Counted from the stretch's first letter, positions 1 to 11,670 are shown. The stretch is 64,000 nt of DNA from Stappia sp. WLB 29 (GCF_023507705.1 NZ_JALBGD010000004.1:248001-312000); one strand, 5' to 3'. Notes: generated by a model from the letters alone, not told the origin. A program made the numbers and translations.

Positions 1-518
1 TTCCGACCAACGTGATCTCGATCACCGACGGCCAGATCTTCCTCGAGACGGATCTGTTCTTCCAGGGCATCCGCCCGGCGGTGAACGTCGGTCTGTCGGT
101 GTCGCGCGTGGGCTCCTCGGCCCAGATCAAGGCGATGAAGCAGGTTGCCGGCAAGATCAAGGGCGAGCTCGCCCAGTATCGCGAGATGGCGGCTTTCGCC
201 CAGTTCGGTTCGGATCTCGATGCCACCACCCAGCGCCTGCTGAACCGTGGTGCGCGCCTGACCGAGCTTCTCAAGCAGGGCCAGTTCCAGCCGCTGAAGA
301 CCCAGGAGCAGGTCGCCGTCATCTATGCCGGCGTCAACGGCTACCTGGACAAGCTGCCGGTCAACAAGGTCAGGGACTTTGAAGAGGGCCTGCTTCTGAA
401 TCTGCGCGGCGAACATGCGGATCTCCTGGACGGCATCTGGGAGAAGAAGGCGCTCGACGCTGACCTTGAGGCTCGCCTCAAGGCGGCCATCGAGGCTTTC
501 GCCAAGAACTTCGCCTGA
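1..518 (+). CDS. atpA: ATP synthase F1 subunit alpha, C-terminal part (5' end outside window)
   Basis: The window opens inside this gene; the reading frame starts at base 3 and gives the last 171 or so residues of a protein normally about 509 long. The visible part holds the end of the nucleotide-binding domain ([14 protein letters not shown], and [18 protein letters not shown], which carries the conserved alpha-subunit arginine region) and the helical C-terminal domain ending in AKNFA. Alpha subunits alternate with beta in the catalytic F1 hexamer on the cytoplasmic face of the membrane. It leads an atpA-atpG-atpD-atpC run with short spacers, as in other alphaproteobacteria, where atpH normally lies upstream. 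Confidence 0.97.
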   Translation, partial: PTNVISITDGQIFLETDLFFQGIRPAVNVGLSVSRVGSSAQIKAMKQVAGKIKGELAQYREMAAFAQFGSDLDATTQRLLNRGARLTELLKQGQFQPLKTQEQVAVIYAGVNGYLDKLPVNKVRDFEEGLLLNLRGEHADLLDGIWEKKALDADLEARLKAAIEAFAKNFA

Positions 519-551
519 CGCGACTGACGGCATCCAGGACAAGGGGCGGCC

Positions 552-1430
552 ATGCCGAGCCTGAAGGACTTACGAAACCGGATCGCCTCCGTTAAGGCGA
601 CGCAGAAGATCACCAAGGCCATGCAGATGGTGGCCGCGGCGAAGCTGCGCCGCGCCCAGGAGGCGGCCGAGGCCGCGCGGCCCTATGCGGAACGCATGGA
701 GGCCGTCCTCGCCAACCTCGCCAGTGCCTTCGAGGGCCGGGACGATGCTCCGCGCCTCCTCGCCGGCACCGGCAAGGATGACGTGCACCTCCTGCTGGTC
801 GCGACCGCGGAGCGCGGCCTGTGCGGCGGCTTCAACTCGTCGATCGCCAAGCTGGCGCGCGAGCGTGCGAAGTCGCTGCTCGCGCAGGGCAAGACGGTCA
901 AGATCGTCTGCGTCGGCAAGAAGGGCTTCGACTCCCTGAAGCGTGATCTCGGCTCGCACGTCGTCAAGACGATCGAGCTGCGGCATGTCAAGCGCGTCGG
1001 GTTCGAGAATGCCGAGGAGATCGGCACTCTGGTCCGCGAGATGTTCGACGCGGGCGAGTTCGACGTCTGCACCCTGTTCTATGCGCGGTTCCAGTCGGTG
1101 ATCAGCCAGATCCCGACCGCCCAGCAGCTCATTCCGGCGACCTTCGGCGAGGCGGCGAAGGTCGCTCAGACCGACGCGGTCTACGAGTACGAGCCGGACG
1201 AGGGCGAGATCCTGGCGGATCTGCTGCCGCGCAACATTTCGGTGCAGATCTTCCGCGGGCTTCTGGAAAATGCGGCGTCCGAGCAAGGTGCGCGCATGTC
1301 CGCGATGGACAACGCCACGCGCAACGCCGGTGACATGATCAACAAGCTGACGCTCAACTACAACCGTCAGCGGCAGGCTCAGATCACCAAGGAGCTGATC
1401 GAAATCATTTCGGGCGCCGAGGCGCTCTGA
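552..1430 (+). CDS. atpG: ATP synthase F1 subunit gamma
   Basis: This 292-residue protein is the central rotor stalk of F1 that turns inside the alpha/beta hexamer. The N-terminal helix ([20 protein letters not shown], then [16 protein letters not shown]) and the C-terminal helix ([20 protein letters not shown]) are the two conserved coiled-coil segments of the family, and [11 protein letters not shown] is the usual central motif. Length matches the family. It lies 33 bases after atpA and 24 bases before atpD, so it is almost certainly cotranscribed with them. Confidence 0.98.
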   Translation: MPSLKDLRNRIASVKATQKITKAMQMVAAAKLRRAQEAAEAARPYAERMEAVLANLASAFEGRDDAPRLLAGTGKDDVHLLLVATAERGLCGGFNSSIAKLARERAKSLLAQGKTVKIVCVGKKGFDSLKRDLGSHVVKTIELRHVKRVGFENAEEIGTLVREMFDAGEFDVCTLFYARFQSVISQIPTAQQLIPATFGEAAKVAQTDAVYEYEPDEGEILADLLPRNISVQIFRGLLENAASEQGARMSAMDNATRNAGDMINKLTLNYNRQRQAQITKELIEIISGAEAL

Positions 1431-2894
<1,464 letters not shown>

Positions 2895-2918
2895 GCACGG
2901 GAAGGATCGAGGAACGAC

Positions 2919-3326
2919 ATGGCGGGAGCATTCCAGTTCGAGCTCGTTTCCCCGGAGCGGCTTCTTCTCTCGGAAGAAGTCACGATGGTGGTGGTGCCGG
3001 GCTCCGAGGGCGAGTTCGGCGTCATGGCCGGACATGCCCCGATGATGTCGACCCTGCGTCCGGGCCTTCTGCGCGTGTCGCGTGAGGCCGGTGCGGATCA
3101 GGTCTACTTCGTCCGCGGCGGCTTTGCCGAAGCGGGACCGAAGGGCCTGACGGTGCTGGCCGAGCACGCGACGTCGCTGAACGATCTCAGGGCGGAAGAC
3201 ATCGCCGGCCAGATCAAGAATGCGGAAGAAGACCTTTCGGACGCGTCCGACGACGAGGCACGCGCACGGGCGGCGGCAACGCTTTCTCACCTGCGCGAGG
3301 TCCAGGCCGCCCTCAAGGCGGCGTGA
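2919..3326 (+). CDS. atpC: ATP synthase F1 subunit epsilon
   Basis: This 135-residue protein has the N-terminal beta-sandwich of epsilon subunits ([20 protein letters not shown], then [20 protein letters not shown]) and a short helical tail ([20 protein letters not shown]). It links the gamma stalk to the c-ring and can inhibit ATP hydrolysis. It begins 24 bases after atpD and is followed within 50 bases by a strong terminator hairpin, so it closes the ATP synthase operon. Confidence 0.97.
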   Translation: MAGAFQFELVSPERLLLSEEVTMVVVPGSEGEFGVMAGHAPMMSTLRPGLLRVSREAGADQVYFVRGGFAEAGPKGLTVLAEHATSLNDLRAEDIAGQIKNAEEDLSDASDDEARARAAATLSHLREVQAALKAA

Positions 3327-3373
3327 AGCCCGCGTCCGAACCCGGCTTCGGCCGGCATCATCGCGAAGATTGA

Positions 3374-3399
3374 AAAAGGGCGCTTCCGGGCGCCCTTTT
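3374..3399 (+). terminator. Intrinsic terminator of the atp operon
   Basis: A perfect 10-bp stem, AAAAGGGCGC at 3374-3383 and GCGCCCTTTT at 3390-3399, closes a 6-base loop and ends in four T residues. It lies 47 bases after the atpC stop codon. The A-rich 5' arm means it could also act weakly in the other direction. Confidence 0.85.
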
Positions 3400-3477
3400 G
3401 CGTTTGCGGTTCACAGGGCGATCGACGTGTCCGCTTCCGGGTGGACATAACGGGCCAACAGCGGCGAGACTTCGGGC

Positions 3478-4131
3478 ATGCAGGACGATCAGTCACAGGA
3501 AACCGAATCCAGGTCTGCGGCGGCTGCGATGCCGGCGGGGCTCCGCCTGTTGCCGGGGTGGCTCGACCGCGAGGCGCAGCAGGCGCTGCTCGGCGAGATC
3601 CGCGCGGTCGTCGCGGCCGCGCCCCTCTTCACGCCGGTCATGCCGCGCACCGGTACGCCGTTCTCGGTGCGCATGACCAATTGCGGCCCCCTCGGCTGGG
3701 TCTCGGACAGGGCCGGCTATCGCTATCAGCCGCTGCACCCGGTGACGGGGCAGCCCTGGCCGGCAATGCCGCAGGCGCTGCTGGATCTCTGGCGCGAACT
3801 CGCCCCGGATGCACCGCTGCCGGAGGCGTGTCTCGTGAACTTCTATGGACCGAAGGCGCGCATGGGCCTGCATCAGGACAAGGACGAGGCGACGTTCGAG
3901 GTGCCGGTGGTGTCCGTCTCGCTGGGGGCGACCGCGCTCTTCCGTCTCGGCGGCAGGAGCCGGAAGGATCCGACCCGCTCCTTTCGTCTTGCCTCCGGCG
4001 ATGTACTGGTGCTGGGCGGCGAGGCGCGCCTCGCTCATCACGGGATCGACCGGCTGTTGTCCGGCACCTCGACGCTTGTACGCGACGACGGGCGCATCAA
4101 CCTGACCCTGAGGCGGGTAACGCCAGGCTGA
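3478..4131 (+). CDS. alkB: AlkB-type 2-oxoglutarate/Fe(II) DNA-repair dioxygenase
   Basis: This 217-residue protein matches AlkB, which reverses N1-methyladenine and N3-methylcytosine by oxidative demethylation. The iron ligands appear as His132 and Asp134 in LHQDKDE and a distal His in AHHGID (about 188); the 2-oxoglutarate-binding arginines are in RINLTLRR (206 and 212). Spacing is close to E. coli AlkB. The start at 3478 has only a weak ribosome site; Met18 (3529) is an alternative. No ada-type regulator is adjacent, and the gene converges with ubiB 23 bases away. Confidence 0.93.
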   Translation: MQDDQSQETESRSAAAAMPAGLRLLPGWLDREAQQALLGEIRAVVAAAPLFTPVMPRTGTPFSVRMTNCGPLGWVSDRAGYRYQPLHPVTGQPWPAMPQALLDLWRELAPDAPLPEACLVNFYGPKARMGLHQDKDEATFEVPVVSVSLGATALFRLGGRSRKDPTRSFRLASGDVLVLGGEARLAHHGIDRLLSGTSTLVRDDGRINLTLRRVTPG

Positions 4132-4154
4132 GCTTGCGCCCGGCGAGCTTGAGG

Positions 4155-5723
4155 TCAGGTGAAGACGGCGACGGCGAGCAGCGCGGCGATGACCCAGAGC
4201 GCGATACGGCCCGAGCGGGTGTGCCGGGCCTCCGCGCGGCCGATGGCCTCCGCGGTTGCCGTGTCGAATCGCAGGCCCTTTTCTGCCATCGTCTCCAGTT
4301 CGCCGGACAGCCGGCCGGCGCGCTCGGCGAGAATCGGCAGGTCGGCGGCAAGCCTGCCGAGGGCGGCAAGGCCGCCGGCGGCATCCTGCAGGCGCCCCGC
4401 CGGGCCGAGATTGCGCTCGATCCAGCTGCGCACCACCGGTTCGGCGGTCCGCCACATGTCGAGATGCGGGTCGAGCGTCCGGGCGACACCCTCGACCACG
4501 ACCATGTTCTTCTGCAGCATGATCAGCTGGGTCTGGGTGCGCATGTTGAACAACTCGGTCACCTCCAGCAGCTGCGTCAGCAGCCGGGCCATGGAGATCT
4601 CCGAAGCATCGTGCCCGTGGATCGGCTCGCCGATGGCGCGGATCGCCTGGGCGAACACGTCGACATCCTGGTCCGATGGAACGTAACCGGCTTCGAAATG
4701 CACCTCCGCCACCCGCCGATAGTCGCGGGTGATGAAGCCGAACAGGATTTCTGCGAGAAACCGCCGCTCCGCCTTGCCGAGCCGGCCGGTGATGCCGAAG
4801 TCGACGGCGACCAGGTTGCCGTCCTCGTCGAGGAAGAGGTTGCCCTGGTGCATGTCGGCATGGAAGAAGCCGTCCCGCACCGCATGGCGCAGGAAGGACT
4901 GGATCACCAGCGCGCCGATGGCCGGCAGATCGTGGCCGTCCGCCTCGATGCCGGCGACATCGGACAGCTTGCGCCCGGAGATCCACTCCATGGTAAGCAC
5001 GGCCTTGGCCGTGCGCGTCCAGTTGACCTCCGGCACGCGGAAGCCGGGGTCGTCGCGGGTGTTCTCCGCCATCTCGGACAGAGCGGCCGCCTCCAGGCGG
5101 AAATCCATCTCCAGCTCGACCGAGCGGGCCAGCGTGTCGACCACCGCGACGGGGCGCAGCCGGCGCGAGGGCGGGTGGAACCGCTCCATCAGCCGGGCCA
5201 TCAGGTAGTAGCTCTTGAGGTCGCGGCGGAACCGCTCGGCAACGCCGGGCCGCAGCACCTTCACCGCCACCTTGCGGCGCGTGCCGTCGGCCTCCTCGAT
5301 CTCCGCCGGATGCACCTGCGCGATCGAGGCGGCCGCCACCGGCTCGCCGAAACTGGCGAACAGCTGCTCGACCGGCCGGCCGAAATGGCTCTCGATCACC
5401 CGCTTCGCCTCTTCCATCCCGAAGGAGGGGATCCGGTCCTGCAGCGCGGTGAGGTCGGTGGCGATCTCGCGGCCGACGACGTCGGGCCGGGTCGCCAGGA
5501 ACTGGCCGAGTTTCACATAGGAGGGGCCGAGCCGGGTCAGCGCGTCGGACAGGCGCTTGTCGGCCGCCTTGTCGCGCACCGCGCGCCGCTCCAGCAGGCG
5601 GATCGCACGCAAGGCGAGCCGCTGGGCCGGCGGCAGGTCGGGCAGCTCGACGACGCCGAAGACGCCCTCGCGCGCCATGACGAAACCGGCGCGCGCCAGC
5701 CGGAAGAGGGATGCTATCGGCAT
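4155..5723 (-). CDS. ubiB: UbiB-family atypical kinase/ATPase for ubiquinone biosynthesis
   Basis: At 522 residues this has the usual UbiB/ADCK length. Visible motifs are the KxGQ signature (YVKLGQFLATRPD), the alanine-rich replacement of the P-loop (AAASIAQVH), the catalytic loop HADMHQGNLF and the DFG motif (VDFGITGR). The C-terminus has a hydrophobic membrane segment (IALWVIAALLAVAVF). UbiB supports the hydroxylation steps of ubiquinone synthesis at the inner membrane, probably by moving lipid precursors rather than by hydroxylating them. It starts 7 bases after ubiE ends, so the two form an operon. Confidence 0.96.
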   Translation of the reverse strand: MPIASLFRLARAGFVMAREGVFGVVELPDLPPAQRLALRAIRLLERRAVRDKAADKRLSDALTRLGPSYVKLGQFLATRPDVVGREIATDLTALQDRIPSFGMEEAKRVIESHFGRPVEQLFASFGEPVAAASIAQVHPAEIEEADGTRRKVAVKVLRPGVAERFRRDLKSYYLMARLMERFHPPSRRLRPVAVVDTLARSVELEMDFRLEAAALSEMAENTRDDPGFRVPEVNWTRTAKAVLTMEWISGRKLSDVAGIEADGHDLPAIGALVIQSFLRHAVRDGFFHADMHQGNLFLDEDGNLVAVDFGITGRLGKAERRFLAEILFGFITRDYRRVAEVHFEAGYVPSDQDVDVFAQAIRAIGEPIHGHDASEISMARLLTQLLEVTELFNMRTQTQLIMLQKNMVVVEGVARTLDPHLDMWRTAEPVVRSWIERNLGPAGRLQDAAGGLAALGRLAADLPILAERAGRLSGELETMAEKGLRFDTATAEAIGRAEARHTRSGRIALWVIAALLAVAVFT

Positions 5724-5730
5724 GGATGCC

Positions 5731-6528
5731 TCAGATCGCCCAGCCGGAATGCAGGCAGGCGATGCCGCCCGAATAGTTCCGATAGCTGACGCGGGAGAAC
5801 CCGGCCTCGCGGATCATGTCGGCGAAGCGCTCCTGGTTCGGGAACTTGCGGATCGACTCCACCAGGTAGCGGTAGGGCTCGCCGTCGCCGGTCACCATCC
5901 GCCCCATGACCGGGATCGCATTGAAGGAGAAGAGATCGTAGATCTTGTCCAGGCCGGCGACGTCCACCTGGCTGAATTCGAGGCACAGGAGGCGCCCGCC
6001 GCGCTTGAGCACGCGCCGTGCCTCGCTCAAGGCCTTGTCGATGCGCGGCACATTGCGGATGCCGAAGGCGATCGTATAGGCGTCGAACGAGCGGTCGGGG
6101 AAGGGCAGGTCCTCGGCATTGCCCTCCACGAAGCTCAGCCGGCCGCCGAGCCCCGCCTTGGCGGCGCGCGCCTTGCCGACCTCCAGCATCGAGCCGTTGA
6201 TGTCGCAGACCACGGCGTTGGTCGCCTTGCCGCCGCGCTCGACGATGCGCGTCGCGATGTCGCCCGTGCCGCCTGCCACGTCGAGCACGCGGAAGGCGCG
6301 CCGTTCGGCTCTGGGTGGCGCCAGCGACGACACCATCGCATCCTTCCACAGCCGGTGCAGGCCGCCCGACATCAGGTCGTTCATGAGGTCGTAGCGATCC
6401 GCGACCTGATGGAACACCTCGTTGACGAGGGGCTGCTTCTCGCCGCTGGCGACCTTGCGAAAGCCGAAGCTCGTCGCCATTTCCGGGCCGCTCGTCCGTC
6501 CCCGGTCGCTGTCCATGCTGGCCGCCAT
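5731..6528 (-). CDS. ubiE: Ubiquinone/menaquinone C-methyltransferase UbiE
   Basis: This SAM-dependent enzyme methylates the benzoquinol ring in ubiquinone synthesis. The core [20 protein letters not shown] is the UbiE signature, followed by the SAM motif [15 protein letters not shown] and [14 protein letters not shown] chose the ATG at 6528 (265 residues) because GGAGAG lies 6 bases upstream; the ATGs at 6540 and 6480 are alternatives, the latter giving the most compact form. It is transcribed divergently from mutM and leads the ubiE-ubiB pair. Confidence 0.95.
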   Translation of the reverse strand: MAASMDSDRGRTSGPEMATSFGFRKVASGEKQPLVNEVFHQVADRYDLMNDLMSGGLHRLWKDAMVSSLAPPRAERRAFRVLDVAGGTGDIATRIVERGGKATNAVVCDINGSMLEVGKARAAKAGLGGRLSFVEGNAEDLPFPDRSFDAYTIAFGIRNVPRIDKALSEARRVLKRGGRLLCLEFSQVDVAGLDKIYDLFSFNAIPVMGRMVTGDGEPYRYLVESIRKFPNQERFADMIREAGFSRVSYRNYSGGIACLHSGWAI

Positions 6529-6748
6529 GAGGCTCTCCATGCGCCTGTGTTTGTGCTGATCGAGGCTTGGCTTACAGCATTTTGGCCAAGAGGTCACGGC
6601 TGCTTGCTGCCGCCATCCGCCGCATGTGCAGGCGGTTGCGCATGCTTGCAGAGGCGCTGCCGCTGGAGCATTGACGGTGTCGCCGTCTTCTTTATGCAGG
6701 AGAGCGCGACCCTGTGCGTCGCGCGCGCTGCCCATTGCGGAGAGATCC

Positions 6749-7654
6749 ATGCCGGAATTGCCCGAAGTCGAGACGGTCCGCCGCGGCCTTTCCCCCGTCT
6801 TCGACGGCGCGATGATCCGCAAGGTCACGCTCAACCGGGGCGACCTGCGGTTCCCCTTGCCGGCCGACTTTTGCGACCGGCTCGGCGGGCGGCGGATGAT
6901 CGCGCTCGGCCGGCGGGCCAAATATCTTCTGGGCGATCTGGAGGACGGCACCGTTCTCGTCATGCACCTGGGCATGTCCGGCTCCTTCCGCATCGAAGAG
7001 GTGGGGGAGGCGTGCGCGCAGCCGGTCGCGGCCGAGGCGTTCCACTATCCGCGCTCGGTCGACCGGGCGCATGACCACGTCATCTTCCATCTCGAGCATG
7101 GCGGGACCCAGCGGCTGCGCATCGTCTACAACGACCCGCGAAGGTTCGGCTTCATGAGCCTTGTCGCCCGCGCTGAGATCGAGCGCCATCCCTGGTTCGC
7201 GGCGCTCGGCCCCGAGCCGACCGGTAATGCTCTGGACGCCGATCATCTGGCAAAGGTTGCGGCCGGCCGGGCAACGCCGCTCAAGGCGTTGCTGCTCGAC
7301 CAGCGCGCCATTGCCGGCCTCGGCAACATTTATGTCTGCGAGGCGCTGCACCGGGCAAAGCTCAGCCCGCTGCGCAGCGCCGGCACGCTCGCCACGGCAG
7401 CGGGTGCGCCGACGGCCGGGGCGAAGCGTCTCGTCGAGGCCATTCGTGAGGTCATCGCCGAGGCCATCGTCGCCGGTGGTTCCACCTTGCGAGACCATCG
7501 CCAGGCCGATGGCGAACTCGGCTATTTCCAGCATTCCTTCGCCGTTTACGGGCGCGAGGGCGAACCATGCCCGCGCCCCACATGCGGCGGCACGGTCGAG
7601 CGTATCGTGCAGTCGGGTCGTTCGACTTTCCATTGCCCCCGCTGTCAGCGGTAG
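6749..7654 (+). CDS. mutM: Formamidopyrimidine-DNA glycosylase (MutM/Fpg)
   Basis: This 301-residue enzyme removes 8-oxoguanine and formamidopyrimidines. The protein begins [12 protein letters not shown], giving the catalytic N-terminal proline and Glu after Met removal; the beta-elimination lysine is in GRRAKYLL. The C-terminal zinc finger is complete, with CPRPTCGG and CPRC as cysteine pairs. The start is fixed by the family N-terminus and by GGAGAG just upstream. It is divergent from ubiE, and the mutM-ech-rpsT-dnaA order downstream is typical of Hyphomicrobiales. Confidence 0.97.
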   Translation: MPELPEVETVRRGLSPVFDGAMIRKVTLNRGDLRFPLPADFCDRLGGRRMIALGRRAKYLLGDLEDGTVLVMHLGMSGSFRIEEVGEACAQPVAAEAFHYPRSVDRAHDHVIFHLEHGGTQRLRIVYNDPRRFGFMSLVARAEIERHPWFAALGPEPTGNALDADHLAKVAAGRATPLKALLLDQRAIAGLGNIYVCEALHRAKLSPLRSAGTLATAAGAPTAGAKRLVEAIREVIAEAIVAGGSTLRDHRQADGELGYFQHSFAVYGREGEPCPRPTCGGTVERIVQSGRSTFHCPRCQR

Positions 7655-7793
7655 AGAAGGAATGGCGGCCGGGCCTGGTCGGGGCTCGTCTCGCCGGAAA
7701 CTGCAAGGTTGCGGCGACGGGGGCCTTCGGATACCCCTTGAGCCGCGAAGGCGGCGCTGGCTGACGACGCGCCGTCCCATTCCGGGAGGTCCC

Positions 7794-8567
7794 ATGGGAT
7801 ACGAGAATATTCGGGTCGAGAAGCGCGGGCGGGTCGCCCTCGTCACTTTGAACCGTCCGAAGGCGCTGAACGCCCTCAACTCCGAACTGATCGCCGAGCT
7901 CAACGCCGCCCTGGCGCTGTTCGAGAGCGACGACAAGATCGGCTGTGTCGTCCTCACCGGATCGGAAACGGCCTTTGCGGCCGGCGCCGACATCAAGGAG
8001 ATGTCCTCGCTCTCCTTCGTCGAGGCCTACAAGACCGACTTCATCACCTCCTGGGACCAGGTCTCGCGCTTCCGCAAGCCGATCGTCGCTGCGGTGGCGG
8101 GCTATGCGCTCGGCGGCGGCTGCGAGTTGGCGATGATGTGCGACTTCATCCTGGCGGCCGACAATGCCAAGTTCGGCCAGCCCGAGATCACGCTCGGCGT
8201 GATGCCCGGCGCCGGCGGCACCCAGCGCCTGACACGCTTCGTCGGCAAGTCGAAGGCCATGGAAATGTGCCTGACCGGTCGGATGATGGATGCGGCCGAG
8301 GCGGAGCGTTCCGGCCTTGTCAGCCGGGTGGTGCCGCTCGACGAACTGCTCGAGGAGGCGCTGCGCGTGGCCGAGAAGATTGCCGACTTCTCCCTGCCCA
8401 TCGCCATGATGACCAAGGAAAGCGTCAATCGCGCCTACGAGACGACTCTTGCCGAGGGCGTGCGCTTCGAGCGCCGGGTGTTCCACTCGATGTTCGCCAC
8501 CGACGACCAGACGGAAGGCATGAATGCCTTCGTCGAAAAGCGCGCGCCGCAGTTTAAGAACACGTAA
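7794..8567 (+). CDS. Enoyl-CoA hydratase
   Basis: This 257-residue crotonase-fold enzyme has the two glutamates of true hydratases: [11 protein letters not shown] (oxyanion-hole and first Glu region) and [20 protein letters not shown] (second Glu). It should hydrate 2-enoyl-CoA to 3-hydroxyacyl-CoA in fatty acid beta-oxidation. GGGAGGT lies 4 bases before the ATG at 7794. It sits between mutM and rpsT in the same orientation, 139 bases after mutM, so it may have its own promoter. Homologs at this locus are often called fadB1 or ech; I do not assign a symbol. Confidence 0.93.
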   Translation: MGYENIRVEKRGRVALVTLNRPKALNALNSELIAELNAALALFESDDKIGCVVLTGSETAFAAGADIKEMSSLSFVEAYKTDFITSWDQVSRFRKPIVAAVAGYALGGGCELAMMCDFILAADNAKFGQPEITLGVMPGAGGTQRLTRFVGKSKAMEMCLTGRMMDAAEAERSGLVSRVVPLDELLEEALRVAEKIADFSLPIAMMTKESVNRAYETTLAEGVRFERRVFHSMFATDDQTEGMNAFVEKRAPQFKNT

Positions 8568-8623
8568 AGAGGCCCTTGTCGGTCGCCAGCACGTGAGTTT
8601 TGCGAGTTTTCGTGACTTTCGCG

Positions 8624-8652
8624 TTGACGACGGGCAGGTGGCCGCCTATAAC
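8624..8652 (+). promoter_or_regulatory. Sigma-70 type promoter for rpsT
   Basis: TTGACG at 8624-8629 and TATAAC at 8647-8652 are separated by exactly 17 bases, close to the housekeeping consensus. A transcript starting near 8659 would have a leader of about 100 bases before rpsT. A second TTGACA at 8693 has no good -10 partner. Confidence 0.72.
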
Positions 8653-8762
8653 GCGGTCGACCGGTGGCGGCCCGTTCCGCCGCCGCTTTCGTTTGACACA
8701 GGTGGCTTTGACGCCTTGGTTTGAACGAGTCGGATTGTTCACGTAACGCATCAGGACAGAAC

Positions 8763-9029
8763 ATGGCCAACACCCCTTCGGCCAAGAAGGCGGCGCGCAA
8801 GATCGAGCGTCGCACGGCCATCAACAAGGCCCGCCGCAGCCGGGTGCGCACTCAGCTGCGCAAGGTTGAGGAGGCGATCGCCTCCGGCGACAAGGCGGCA
8901 GCGACGGACGCCCTCAAGGCGGCCCAGCCCGAGCTCATGCGGGCGGTCACCAAGGGTGTCTACCACCGCAACACGGCGTCGCGGAAGATCTCCCGCCTGA
9001 GCTCCCGCATCAAGGTGCTGGGCGCCTGA
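8763..9029 (+). CDS. rpsT: 30S ribosomal protein S20
   Basis: This 88-residue, very basic protein begins [20 protein letters not shown] and matches S20 along its whole length; S20 binds 16S rRNA early in 30S assembly. The ATG at 8763 is supported by the family N-terminus. It has its own promoter about 110 bases upstream and an intrinsic terminator 27 bases after the stop, so it is a single-gene unit ahead of dnaA. Confidence 0.98.
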   Translation: MANTPSAKKAARKIERRTAINKARRSRVRTQLRKVEEAIASGDKAAATDALKAAQPELMRAVTKGVYHRNTASRKISRLSSRIKVLGA

Positions 9030-9056
9030 GCGTTGCGATCATCGCTAAAGACTTCG

Positions 9057-9086
9057 AACCCGGCCTTTTGGTCGGGTTTTTCTTTT
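9057..9086 (+). terminator. Intrinsic terminator of rpsT
   Basis: AACCCGGCC at 9057-9065 pairs with GGTCGGGTT at 9070-9078 (one G-U pair) around a TTTT loop and runs into TTTCTTTT. It lies 27 bases after the rpsT stop. Confidence 0.88.
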
Positions 9087-10191
9087 GCCGGCATCGCGGT
9101 ACAGAGCCGCTAACCGCCTAAACAAGACAGCCGATTCGGAGGCTTCCGAAGGCTTCCGGCTTGGCAGGAAAACTATTTGTTAATCAATATGTTAAGATCA
9201 TGTTGAGGAATGCCCCGGTCGGCTCTCGCCGTTTCCGGCCTGTCAAGATTGAGGCTGAGATTTTTTTTTTAGTGCACAGCAAAATGGGGTCAGGCGGGGC
9301 TTTTGCGTCGAAAACGCATTGAGTCAAAACGCATTCCAAATGACATCCGCCGCCTCTCCCCTCAGGCATCGCTGACCCCCCGCGCACTGCGCTATCGAAA
9401 TGGCTGGCGAGTCTGTTGCAGCCCTTGTGGGGGCTGTGTATGGTCTTGGTTATCGGGCGCTCGCCCGGGCAAAATCGCAAAACTAAGAAGACAGAGGCCT
9501 CCAGGAGAGCAATGTTATATTTGTGCGAAAAATATACATTGAATGGTAGTCGCGCGTTCTCCTGGCGGCATTTCAGTAGTGTACCGGATCGGCGGCTGGC
9601 GTATCTGAAGTCGTAGGTCGGAAAGACTATCTCTCCCTGCAAGAGCTGGATGTTTTTGACTTGCCGTGTCCTTCGGCAGGCCGGGATTTCTGCGTCTTGT
9701 GCGGTGCCGTTTGCGGAAACGGCAAGAGGCCGGCGCCTGCCGTGAGCACCCAGTGTGGTCTGCCTGCGACGGTTGCACCCAGGGAAGTCGAAGACTGGAA
9801 AGAGGGGCTTGACGATGACTGCACAATCTACTTTCTGTGCCGCTCCGGCGTGGCTGCCATCGAACGGCGTCACGCCCTGATCCATCCCTGCGGGCCGTCG
9901 AGCGCGTAAGCGCCGAACGGCCACATCGCATCTAGCGACCCGCCCGTATCCGGGCCGATCAATCGCCCGCGCGACTTGCAGGAGGTTGAGGCAACGGGAA
10001 GCCCCAAGGGGAAGAAGAGATTTCAAGCCGGGCGGGCAGCGCTCATCCGGTGAGGATACCTGTCGCTCTTGCGACACCTGTCGGGCCGATGATGGCCCGC
10101 GACAAGACCGCGCCGAAACGGCGAAAACACAACAGGTGCAACGGGTTCTGCGGCGGCGGAGCATCTCGTTGACCATTTGGAGGCGATCACG
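9087..10191 (+). other. Non-coding stretch upstream of dnaA with AT-rich and hairpin elements
   Basis: About 1.1 kb without a convincing gene. It contains an AT-rich patch near 9170-9200 (TTAATCAATATGTTAAG), a run of ten T at 9261-9270, and a nested hairpin at 9501-9565: outer arms CCAGGAGA/TCTCCTGG enclose an AT-rich stem, AATGTTATATTT (9511-9522) with AAATATACATT (9530-9540). The open frames here (up to about 80 residues) have no recognisable family or ribosome site. GANTC sites at about 9133, 9318 and 9409 could be CcrM targets. I see no cluster of DnaA boxes, so I do not call an origin. Confidence 0.6.
10061..10104 (+). other. Twin hairpins in the dnaA leader region
   Basis: TGTCGC/GCGACA (10061-10066 with 10071-10076, loop TCTT) is followed at once by a second hairpin, TGTC plus GGGCC (10079-10087) with GGCCC and GACA (10094-10104). 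Both reuse the TGTC(G)/(C)GACA arms, so the outer arms could also pair with each other. They lie 88-131 bases before the dnaA ATG. A role in dnaA mRNA control is inference. Confidence 0.4.
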
Positions 10192-11670
10192 ATGAACTTG
10201 CAGGAACTGCCGGCATCCGAGACCGCAGGAATGGATCATTGGACGCGCGTCAAAAAGCGCCTGCGGGCCGAGCTTGGCGAAGACGTCTTCACCAGCTGGT
10301 TTGCGCGTGTCGATCTGGAGGACCACTCCGACGGCACCGTGCGACTTTCGGTGCCGACCCGGTTCCTCAAGCAGTGGATCCAGTCCCACTACCGCGAGCG
10401 CCTGATGGGTCTTTGGAAGCATGAGTGCGACGACGTGCATCGCATCGAGTTGACCGTGCGCGGCGCGGTGCGTGCCCGCCCCGTCGTCGGCGGCGTGGCG
10501 CGTCCCGTACCGGCGGCCCCGCGGTCTGCCCAGCAGATCAAGCTCGTCGAAAACTCCCCCTCGGCCAGGGCCGAGACAGTCTCGTCCGGCGTGGCGCGGC
10601 CTGCGGCTGCGACCCCGCGCGAGGGCTCCGACGGTCTGGAGGGGGCTTCTCTCGACCCGAAATACACATTCGACTCCTTCGTGGAGGGGGAGTCCAACGC
10701 GTTGGCGCTGGCCGCCGCGCGTCAGGTCGCGACCGCTGCGGCAGTGACCTTCAACCCGCTCTACATCCATGCCCCGGTCGGTCTCGGAAAGACGCATCTG
10801 ATGCAGGCCGTCGCCTCGGCGGCGCAGGCCTCGGGCCGCCGCGTGCTCTACCTCACGGCCGAGCATTTCATGTACCGCTTCGTCGCGGCGCTGAAGGCCC
10901 AGTCCGCCCTTGCCTTCAAGGACACGCTGCGCACCATCGACCTGCTGCTGATCGACGACATGCAGTTCCTGCACGGCAAGCAGGTCCAGCAGGAATTCTG
11001 CCACACGCTCAACGCGCTGATCGACGGTGCCCGCCAAGTGGTGGTCGCTGCCGATCGTCCGCCGGCAGACCTCGAGACGCTCGACGACCGCATGCGCTCG
11101 CGTCTGGCCGGTGGCCTCGTCGTGGCGATTTCCGAGCCCGATTTCGGCCTGCGCCGCGCCATTTTGACCAACCGCATCGATTGCGTGCGCCGTTCGCATG
11201 CCACCTTCGCCGTGCCGGAGGCCGTGCTCGACTACGTCGCTCGCCATGTCGGCAATTCGGGCCGCGACCTCGAGGGCGCGCTCAACCGCCTGATCGCCCA
11301 CAACCAGCTCACCAACCAGCCGGTGACGCAGGAGATGGCCGAGGCGACCTTGCGCGACCTGGTGCGCAATACCGAGCCGCGGCGGGTCAAGATCGAGGAC
11401 ATCCAGCGCATCGTCTCCAAGCACTACAACGTGTCCAAGGCCGATCTCCTGTCGGCCCGCCGCACCCGCACCATCGTGCGTCCCCGGCAGATCGCCATGT
11501 ATCTGGCCAAGGCCCTGACCCCGCGCTCGCTGCCCGAGATCGGCCGCCGCTTCGGCAACCGCGACCACACAACCGTGCTCCACGCGGTTCGCAAGATCGA
11601 GGACCTCGCGCGATCCGACACCACGCTCGCGCAGGAGCTCGACCTCCTGAAGCGGATGCTGGACGCCTGA
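10192..11670 (+). CDS. dnaA: Chromosomal replication initiator DnaA
   Basis: This 492-residue AAA+ protein opens the origin and loads helicase. Domain I is at the N-terminus ([17 protein letters not shown]), domain II is a variable linker to about residue 160, and domain III has Walker A ([11 protein letters not shown]) and Walker B ([10 protein letters not shown]). Domain IV ends with the DnaA-box recognition signature [18 protein letters not shown]. The first Walker A residues are AP rather than the more common GG. GGAGG lies 8 bases before the ATG at 10192; an in-frame TTG at 10177 is unlikely. It is followed by dnaN 178 bases on. Confidence 0.98.
   Translation: MNLQELPASETAGMDHWTRVKKRLRAELGEDVFTSWFARVDLEDHSDGTVRLSVPTRFLKQWIQSHYRERLMGLWKHECDDVHRIELTVRGAVRARPVVGGVARPVPAAPRSAQQIKLVENSPSARAETVSSGVARPAAATPREGSDGLEGASLDPKYTFDSFVEGESNALALAAARQVATAAAVTFNPLYIHAPVGLGKTHLMQAVASAAQASGRRVLYLTAEHFMYRFVAALKAQSALAFKDTLRTIDLLLIDDMQFLHGKQVQQEFCHTLNALIDGARQVVVAADRPPADLETLDDRMRSRLAGGLVVAISEPDFGLRRAILTNRIDCVRRSHATFAVPEAVLDYVARHVGNSGRDLEGALNRLIAHNQLTNQPVTQEMAEATLRDLVRNTEPRRVKIEDIQRIVSKHYNVSKADLLSARRTRTIVRPRQIAMYLAKALTPRSLPEIGRRFGNRDHTTVLHAVRKIEDLARSDTTLAQELDLLKRMLDA

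Noticed and set aside
9661-9909. An 82-residue open frame with several cysteines upstream of dnaA
   Set aside because: Cysteines are irregularly spaced, there is no ribosome site, and no family is recognisable; kept only as part of the non-coding region.
9087-10191. Chromosomal origin next to dnaA
   Set aside because: There is no cluster of DnaA boxes, and in many alphaproteobacteria the origin lies near hemE rather than dnaA.
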